From Frankiales bacterium (GTDB lineage Bacteria > Actinomycetota > Actinomycetes > Mycobacteriales > SCTD01), in assembly GCA_025966295.1 (NCBI GenBank), contig JAOPVD010000266.1:1-19532 (forward strand): DNA of 19,532 nt, in the 5' to 3' direction. Both the position numbers and the translations under genes were made by a program. Below, piece after piece: positions 15,140 through 19,532 of the stretch. Positions within the stretch are counted from its first letter, which is position 1, and each line of letters opens with the position of its first letter. Below the pieces are notes generated by a model. That model did not search any database and was not told the DNA's origin. It saw nothing but the letters and a program-made list of their open reading frames with translations.

Positions 15140-15718
15140 CTAGCCCGGCGCGGCGTGCGGCCCACCCATCACGACGACCGGATGGTCCTTCTCCCAGCGG
15201 TACACCCGCATCGCCAGGGCACCGAGCAGACCGGCGTACACGACCGCGAAGGCCCCCATCACCTGCGACAGGCCGAGAGCCCCGGGCACCGGCGCGAGCA
15301 GCAGGACGACCCCAAGCACGAAGGTGAGCACGCCGGCCAGCACCAGCCGCCACTCCCCCGTCAGCACCCGGCGCCAGCGGATCGCGGCCAGCGTCTCGGC
15401 CACCCCGATCATGATGGCCCAGACGGCGATCAGGACGGTGAGCGCGAGCGCCGTCACCGCCGGCCAGACCAGCGTCAGCACGCCGACGGCGATGCCGGCC
15501 AGCCCGCCGAGGACCTCGGGCCAGCGCCGGTCGTTGTCGGCCCCCGCCCGGATGGTGGTGACGAGGCGGCTGACGCCGTCGACCAGGGCCCAGGCCCCGA
15601 ACAGCACGACGAGGGCGTACAGCGTGATCCCGGGCCAGGCCAGGGCGAGTACGCCGAAGGCGAAGGCCAGCAGTGCGCGCCCGGCGAGCAGCGGCCACAG
15701 GTGCGGTGGGTGGCGCAT
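15140..15718 (-). CDS. HdeD/DUF308-family membrane protein
   Basis: A protein of 192 residues with six hydrophobic helices in three similar pairs, each pair ending around the pattern W-x-x-x-x-G, as in the HdeD/DUF308 family: ALLAFAFGVLALAWPGITL, a GGLAGIAVGVLTLVWPAVTA repeat, and AGVLTFVLGVVLLLAPVPGA. The repeated G-x(3-6)-L-x-W/A-P-x at the end of each first helix is the family hallmark. HdeD in E. coli helps acid resistance at high cell density; the mechanism is unknown. GGAGG lies seven bases before the ATG. The gene begins 13 bp after the HtrA-type protease gene, so they are surely one operon. Confidence 0.9.
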   Translation of the reverse strand: MRHPPHLWPLLAGRALLAFAFGVLALAWPGITLYALVVLFGAWALVDGVSRLVTTIRAGADNDRRWPEVLGGLAGIAVGVLTLVWPAVTALALTVLIAVWAIMIGVAETLAAIRWRRVLTGEWRLVLAGVLTFVLGVVLLLAPVPGALGLSQVMGAFAVVYAGLLGALAMRVYRWEKDHPVVVMGGPHAAPG

Positions 15719-15731
15719 GGCGGGACCTCCG

Positions 15732-16763
15732 TCAGAGCGGGCGGTTGGTCAGGACGACGGACACCTGCACCCGCGACGGGCCGCGCTGCAGCGTGAGGCG
15801 CACGGTGTCGCCGGGCTTGTTCTTCGCGACGAGCACCAGCACGTCCTCGGCGGTCTTCACGGCGGTGCCGTCGAGCTCGACGATGACGTCCCCGGGCCGG
15901 ACGCCGGCCTTGGCGGCCGGGCCGCGCGGGTCGACGCTGAGGACGACGACACCGGCTTGGACGGGCACGTGCAGCACGCGGACCACCTCGGGCGTCAGGG
16001 TCCGCGGCACCAGCCCGAGGTAGGCGTGCCGCGCCTGCCCGCTGGCGAGGAGCTGCGCGACGACATCGAGCACGGTCGAGGTGGGGGTGGCGAAGCCGAT
16101 GGACACCGCACCGGTACTCGGCGGGAGGTAGGCCTCGTTGATGCCGACGACGCGACCGCGGGTGTCGACGAGGGCACCGCCCGAGTTGCCCGGCGAGATG
16201 GGGGCGTCGGTCTGGATGAGGTCGACCAGGGCCTGACCGCCGGTGCCGCCACCGGGGATGACCCGGTGCAGAGCCGACACGATGCCGAGGGTCACGGTCT
16301 GCGAGAGCCCGAGCGGGCTGCCGAGTGCGATCACCGCGTCACCCGGGGCCGGCGCGTCCTTGCGGAACACCGCCGGGGTCAGCGACGTGCGGTTGGCCTG
16401 CACCAGCGCGATGTCGGTCAGGGCGTCGCTGGCGAGCACCTTGCCGGTGGTGACGACGCCGTCGGCGAACGCCACGTCCACCGTCTTCGCCCCGTGGATG
16501 ACGTGCTCGTCGGTGATGAGCGTGCCGTTCTCCAGGTAGATCACGCCGCTGCCGATGCCGGTCGGGGTCGTGAGGGTCACGATCGAGGGCTCGACGGCCC
16601 GCACCACCGGGGCGAAGGTCAGGTCCGGCGCGCCGGCCGCCTTCGTCGTGGTGGCCGACTTGCCACCGCCCGACGAGCAGGCGGCCGCCAGCAGGAGCAG
16701 GACCACCGCCAGGTGCAGCGCGGGGACACGACAGTGCGGGCTCGGGTGCAGGGCAACTGCCAT
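15732..16763 (-). CDS. HtrA/DegP-type serine protease, lipoprotein, with PDZ domain
   Basis: A protein of 343 residues from ATG 16763, which has AGGAG six bases upstream. The ATG at 16784 would add seven residues and has no such site. The signal sequence ends in a lipobox L-A-A-A-C (C29), so the protein should be lipid-anchored on the outer face of the membrane. The trypsin-like domain has the catalytic triad H87 (ITDEHVI), D117 (ALTDIAL) and S194 (P-G-N-S-G-G). One PDZ domain follows at about 245-340 (HAYLGL...GPAAKAGVRPGDVIVELDG). Such proteases degrade or refold damaged envelope proteins. It is followed 13 bp later by the HdeD-like gene, which suggests a joint envelope-stress role. Confidence 0.93.
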   Translation of the reverse strand: MAVALHPSPHCRVPALHLAVVLLLLAAACSSGGGKSATTTKAAGAPDLTFAPVVRAVEPSIVTLTTPTGIGSGVIYLENGTLITDEHVIHGAKTVDVAFADGVVTTGKVLASDALTDIALVQANRTSLTPAVFRKDAPAPGDAVIALGSPLGLSQTVTLGIVSALHRVIPGGGTGGQALVDLIQTDAPISPGNSGGALVDTRGRVVGINEAYLPPSTGAVSIGFATPTSTVLDVVAQLLASGQARHAYLGLVPRTLTPEVVRVLHVPVQAGVVVLSVDPRGPAAKAGVRPGDVIVELDGTAVKTAEDVLVLVAKNKPGDTVRLTLQRGPSRVQVSVVLTNRPL

Positions 16764-16973
16764 CGAGGTCTCCTGGGTCGCCATCGGGTCTCGACCGTGG
16801 GACCCGGCTGCAGTCCGAACCGGGAGGGCGCAGGCCCCGATTACCCACGCCAGCCCGGTCTATCCCTCGGGCAAGGACCACGGTGCGGGTCGCGCTGCGC
16901 CCCAGCCGGGGTCGCCCGCCCGGGTGTTGCGGTTTAGTGCTGCCGGGCTGTACCGCCGCAGGCCCCGGTGACC

Positions 16974-16979
16974 TACTCT
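16974..16979 (+). promoter_or_regulatory. Candidate -10 box for a leaderless NlpC/P60-like transcript
   Basis: TACTCT fits TANNNT and lies exactly six bases before ATG 16986, with no Shine-Dalgarno sequence between. This is the standard arrangement of a leaderless actinobacterial gene and supports ATG 16986 over GTG 16968, which lies upstream of the box. Confidence 0.45.
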
Positions 16980-16985
16980 CCCCCG

Positions 16986-17402
16986 ATGGACACGCTCCCG
17001 GCGCTGCTCGCGGACCTGCCGGCCTGGTTCTGGGACGTGCCCCACGTCAGCGACCGGTACCCGGGGGCGGTGCCCCGCAGCGCCCTGCGCGGTGGCGGGA
17101 ACTGCCACCTGTTCGCCTACGAGGTGCTGGCGCACTTCGGGCGCCACATCCCGGACCTGCGTTCGGACGAGCTCTGGCGCGACACCACCGCAACCGTCGT
17201 GGTGCTCGAGCCGCAGCCGCTCGACCTGGTGCTGCTGCACGACCGGGCCCAGGCCTGGGGTGCGCACGTCGGTGTGGTCTGCGGCCCGACCGAGGTCGTG
17301 CACCTGTCCAAGGAGGTCGGCCGGCCGGCGGTGTGGACCTTCGAGCAGTTCGCGGCGACCCCGCGGTTCGCCCAGCTGATCGGCTTCAAGCGCCCGCTCT
17401 AG
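16986..17402 (+). CDS. Small NlpC/P60-like (cell-wall-associated hydrolase) protein
   Basis: A protein of 138 residues. C40 in GGGNCHLFAYEVLAHFGR, P-L-D-L-V-L (78-83), H94 in W-G-A-H-V-G-V-V-C-G and H106 in V-V-H-L-S-K-E have the spacing and surroundings of the Cys-His-His triad of NlpC/P60 papain-like peptidases. The P-L-D-L-V-L strand stands for the family's P-G-D-L-V-F-F. It has no signal peptide or wall-binding domain, so it acts in the cytosol or is not a wall hydrolase at all. I recall related proteins being labelled 'cell wall-associated hydrolase' or hypothetical; the true substrate is unknown. Its stop overlaps that of the opposing membrane protein in CTAG. Start choice: see the -10 box just upstream. 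Confidence 0.7.
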   Translation: MDTLPALLADLPAWFWDVPHVSDRYPGAVPRSALRGGGNCHLFAYEVLAHFGRHIPDLRSDELWRDTTATVVVLEPQPLDLVLLHDRAQAWGAHVGVVCGPTEVVHLSKEVGRPAVWTFEQFAATPRFAQLIGFKRPL

Positions 17403-18877
17403 CAGTGCCGGGCCGGCGTGAGGGTGCTGGTGAGACGCATTGTCCCGGCCGCGTGGAAACGGACCCGGACCCGGTCGCCGTCACGCTGCAGGCAGCCCGG
17501 CCCGTCGACCGTCAGCCAGCGCGACCAGCGCACCTCGACCGGCACCTCGGCGGGTACGGCGGAACGCAGCACCAGCGCGGTGCGCCCCGACGCGATGACG
17601 GTCGCGGGGGCGGGCGCGATCGGCCGGGCGCCGTCGACCCGGTAGAGCGTCCAGTCGCGGTCGCGCCACACCTCCTGCAGCCCCGCGACGCCACCGGTCC
17701 GCACCAGGTCCGCCTCGGCCCGGCTGCCGAAGTCGAGCGGTACCCCGCGGCGCGGCACGGCCACCATGTCCACGGCGTGGTCGAGCAGCCAGGCCCGGTA
17801 CGTCGTCGCCGACAGCGAGCCGTCGTAGAACAGGGGGTTGCGGTCCAGGTCGATCTGGCGCGCCCACCCCCGGGCGAGCGGCACCTTCTCGGCGACCAGG
17901 TACGACTCGCGGTGGTCACGGGTCGCCACCACCTCCGCGCGCCGCGACCCGAGCGCCTGCAGCTCGGCGTTGAGGGCGGTGTAGCTGACCCGCGGGCGAT
18001 CGTTCAGGTCACCGAGGGTGGGATTGCTCTGCCACCACAGGCACACAGCCGTCGCGACCAGGACGACCGGCAGGCTACGGCGTGCGGTGGCCAGCACCAG
18101 GGGCGCCGCGACGAGCAGGCCCAGCCGCAGCACGTTGCTGCCGAACGGATCGTCGTGGTTGAGGAAGGCCAGCACCGCGAGGGCATACAGCAGCGCGCCG
18201 GTGCGCACCACGGGGACGGAGGTGACGGCCGCGACGACCAGCGCGACGCCGATGCCAGCCAGACCCGAGTCGGTCGAGAACGGCTGCGTCCCACCGCCGG
18301 GGAACAGCACCGCGAGCACCAGCACGGGCACCGTCGCGGCGACACCGAGCGTCCAGCCGCCGGGCCGGCGCTGCAGCACCAGAAGCGCGGCGGCGAAGCC
18401 GAGGAAGGCCGCGGCCACCGGACTGAGGAGCGCGGTGAGTACGGCGAGCAGCGCCGCCCAGCGGAGCCGCGGCAGCACGACCAGTGCGGCCAGGGCGGTG
18501 GCGGCGCCGAGGGCGAACGTGGTGCGCCCGCTCGCCACGTCGGCCACCGCGAACACCGCACCCAGGACCGCGGCGAGCTGCGGTCGCACGCTGTCCTTCA
18601 CCAGCCGGGCGAACAGCACCGCCGCCGAGACGGCCGCGAGCAGGCCGCTGAGCCCGACGCCGAGCAGCGCCATCAGCCACGGGGCGAGGACCGAGTAGCC
18701 GAACGGGTGGACGCCGGAGTACCAGGACAGGTCGACCGGGGTGAGCGGTGCCTCGCGGGCGAACGAGGCCCGGGCCAGCTGGGCGGCCAGGTCGGTACCC
18801 GAGTCGGGTGCCAGCAGCAGGTGCAGGACCCCCAGGAGCAGCGCGACCAGCCCCGCCGTCCGCTCAGGACGACTCAG
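17399..18877 (-). CDS. Polytopic membrane protein with GT-C-like N-terminus and soluble C-terminal domain
   Basis: The first ordinary start codon is ATG 18673, but the frame is open and clearly coding further upstream, in a first helix (GLVALLLGVLHLLLAPDSG) and a loop with T-P-V-D-L-S-W-Y-S-G-V-H-P-F-G-Y-S. No ATG, GTG or TTG exists there. CTG at 18875-18877 overlaps the TGA of the upstream gene as CTGA, like the common ATGA overlap, and is the best start (492 residues). About nine or ten membrane helices fill residues 8-285; the remaining 200 residues are soluble and presumably outside the cell. The first loop, with D25/D29 and the W-Y-S-G-x-H-P-x-G-Y-S motif, recalls GT-C glycosyltransferases. 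The substrate is unknown, and a transporter-like or structural role is possible. The last residue is cysteine. Confidence 0.75.
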   Translation of the reverse strand: MSRPERTAGLVALLLGVLHLLLAPDSGTDLAAQLARASFAREAPLTPVDLSWYSGVHPFGYSVLAPWLMALLGVGLSGLLAAVSAAVLFARLVKDSVRPQLAAVLGAVFAVADVASGRTTFALGAATALAALVVLPRLRWAALLAVLTALLSPVAAAFLGFAAALLVLQRRPGGWTLGVAATVPVLVLAVLFPGGGTQPFSTDSGLAGIGVALVVAAVTSVPVVRTGALLYALAVLAFLNHDDPFGSNVLRLGLLVAAPLVLATARRSLPVVLVATAVCLWWQSNPTLGDLNDRPRVSYTALNAELQALGSRRAEVVATRDHRESYLVAEKVPLARGWARQIDLDRNPLFYDGSLSATTYRAWLLDHAVDMVAVPRRGVPLDFGSRAEADLVRTGGVAGLQEVWRDRDWTLYRVDGARPIAPAPATVIASGRTALVLRSAVPAEVPVEVRWSRWLTVDGPGCLQRDGDRVRVRFHAAGTMRLTSTLTPARHC

Positions 18878-19532
18878 GGCCTGGCCTTCTTCGCCGGCGC
18901 CTTCTTGGCAGGCGCCTTCTTGGCAGGCGCCTTGCTCGCGGCCGCCTTCTTCGCGACCGGAGCCTTGGCCGCCGCCTTCTTCGCGGGAGCCTTCTTCGCG
19001 GGAGCCTTCGTCGCCGCAGCCTTCGTCGCCGCAGCCTTCTTGGCCGGGGCCTTCACAACCTGGGCGGCCGGGGTCCTAGCAGGCATCTTCTTCGCCGGCG
19101 GGCTCTTCTTGGCAGGGGCCTTCGTCGCCGCCGGCACCTTCTTCGCCGCCGGCACCTTCTTCGCCGCCGGCACCTTCTTCGCCGCCGGAGCCTTCTTTGC
19201 CGGAACGGCAGCCGGAGCGGCAACGGGGGGCTCGGCCGCGACCGGCGTCTCCGGAGCGGTCGTGACCGGCGTCGCCGCAGCCGTGGCGTCGTCGGCGAGG
19301 AAGTCGGTCAGCGTCGCGAGGACGAGCTCGGGGGCCTCCTCGATCACGTAGTGGCCGGCGCCCGGGATGGTGACCATCGCGCACTCGGGGCCCAGGTCCT
19401 TGACGACCGACTCGCCGACGCTGATCGGCAGCACCGGGTCGGCGGCGCCCCAGAGCACCAGCATCCGCTCGGCGTGCACCCGCGGCGGGCTCGCGGGCGG
19501 GGCGCCGCGGCGCACCAGCGCGGCCAGCCGCG
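18874..19532 (-). CDS. Alpha/beta hydrolase C-terminus with long Lys/Ala/Pro tail (runs off the right edge)
   Basis: The frame is open through the right edge, so the N-terminus is missing. The visible 218 residues begin in an alpha/beta hydrolase fold: the strand R-M-L-V-L-W-G-A-A-D-P-V-L-P carries the catalytic acid, and G-A-G-H-Y-V-I-E-E-A-P the catalytic histidine. After about 85 residues and a short A/T/P-rich linker comes a tail of about 115 residues built of A-K-K-A-P-A-type repeats. It is very basic and probably disordered, like the C-termini of linker histone or of mycobacterial HupB. The tail could bind nucleic acid, polyphosphate or the cell envelope. Its TGA overlaps the putative CTG start of the membrane protein gene, so the two are translationally coupled. 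Confidence 0.85.
   Translation of the reverse strand, partial: RLAALVRRGAPPASPPRVHAERMLVLWGAADPVLPISVGESVVKDLGPECAMVTIPGAGHYVIEEAPELVLATLTDFLADDATAAATPVTTAPETPVAAEPPVAAPAAVPAKKAPAAKKVPAAKKVPAAKKVPAATKAPAKKSPPAKKMPARTPAAQVVKAPAKKAAATKAAATKAPAKKAPAKKAAAKAPVAKKAAASKAPAKKAPAKKAPAKKARP
18881..19040 (-). repeat. Degenerate 15-bp repeats encoding P-A-K-K-A units
   Basis: Two exact copies of GGCGCCTTCTTGGCA stand at 18896-18910 and 18911-18925. Diverged 15-bp units (mostly GCCTTCTTCGC-type) continue to about 19040. They encode the pentapeptide P-A-K-K-A and variants at the C-terminus of the hydrolase. Copy number is likely to vary between strains by slippage. Confidence 0.75.
19127..19198 (-). repeat. 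Four tandem 18-bp repeats encoding a K-K-V-P-A-A unit
   Basis: GCCGCCGGCACCTTCTTC is repeated at 19127-19144, 19145-19162 and 19163-19180, with a fourth diverged copy at 19181-19198. They encode hexapeptide units in the lysine-rich tail of the hydrolase. The near-identity at DNA level points to recent expansion. Confidence 0.85.

Noticed and set aside
18881..19198. CRISPR-like repeat array
   Set aside because: Repeats are 15-18 bp, directly contiguous without spacers, in frame and coding for a lysine-rich tail.
16883..19351. 822-residue plus-strand frame, including a long phenylalanine/alanine-rich repeat end
   Set aside because: Antisense to the membrane protein and lysine-tail genes; the A-F-F-A-G repeats are just the reverse reading of the lysine-repeat DNA.

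Overview
The window is very GC-rich, codes densely on both strands, uses GTG and CTG-type starts and leaderless-looking promoters, and carries families typical of Actinobacteria (ANTAR regulator, HisKA_3 kinases, hemerythrin-like and CsbD-type stress proteins). A soil or rock actinobacterium is likely. Geodermatophilaceae or a near relative is my best guess, from family resemblance only and not from any search.

Left edge (1-1396): the start of a small membrane protein and a GNAT acetyltransferase on the minus strand, then about 720 bp with no intact gene. That stretch holds recognisable debris. There is a decayed piece of a polynucleotide kinase-phosphatase (Pnkp-type) ligase domain on the plus strand, and abutting it a frameshifted, internally deleted XRE/MmyB-type regulator on the minus strand. 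A short unidentified C-terminal tail follows.

Plus-strand block (1397-5885): a NarL/LuxR response regulator, then a likely co-transcribed set of a VIT-family metal transporter, a beta-hydroxyacid dehydrogenase, a 14-helix DHA2 drug exporter and a stand-alone receiver protein. It meets a minus-strand block at a hairpin.

Minus-strand block (12142 back to 5932): a CYTH-CHAD protein, a phosphoribosyltransferase/erythromycin-esterase-like fusion, a hemerythrin-like protein, a VOC-fold protein and a GAF sensor histidine kinase. Spacing is short, with one GC-rich hairpin after the CYTH-CHAD gene. The mix recalls general-stress and dormancy regulons.

Divergent from it (12254-14071) is a plus-strand set of three low-complexity helical proteins: a CsbD-like protein with a long coiled coil, a coiled-coil protein with a conserved N-terminal cap, and a small phasin-like helical protein. 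The divergent gap holds two palindromes.

Right part (14068-19532): a 41-residue membrane miniprotein, a GAF-ANTAR RNA-binding antiterminator, an HdeD-like membrane protein and an HtrA-type lipoprotein protease in one operon, and a small NlpC/P60-like protein. Next is a polytopic membrane protein with a GT-C-like start, which probably begins at CTG overlapping the stop of the gene before it. That upstream gene is the C-terminal part of an alpha/beta hydrolase ending in a long lysine/alanine/proline tail.

Taken together, the window looks like a stress/dormancy island: metal and oxygen handling, polyphosphate-binding CHAD, envelope proteolysis, helical granule-like proteins and several sensory regulators. 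No RNA genes, CRISPR array, integrase or insertion sequence were seen.
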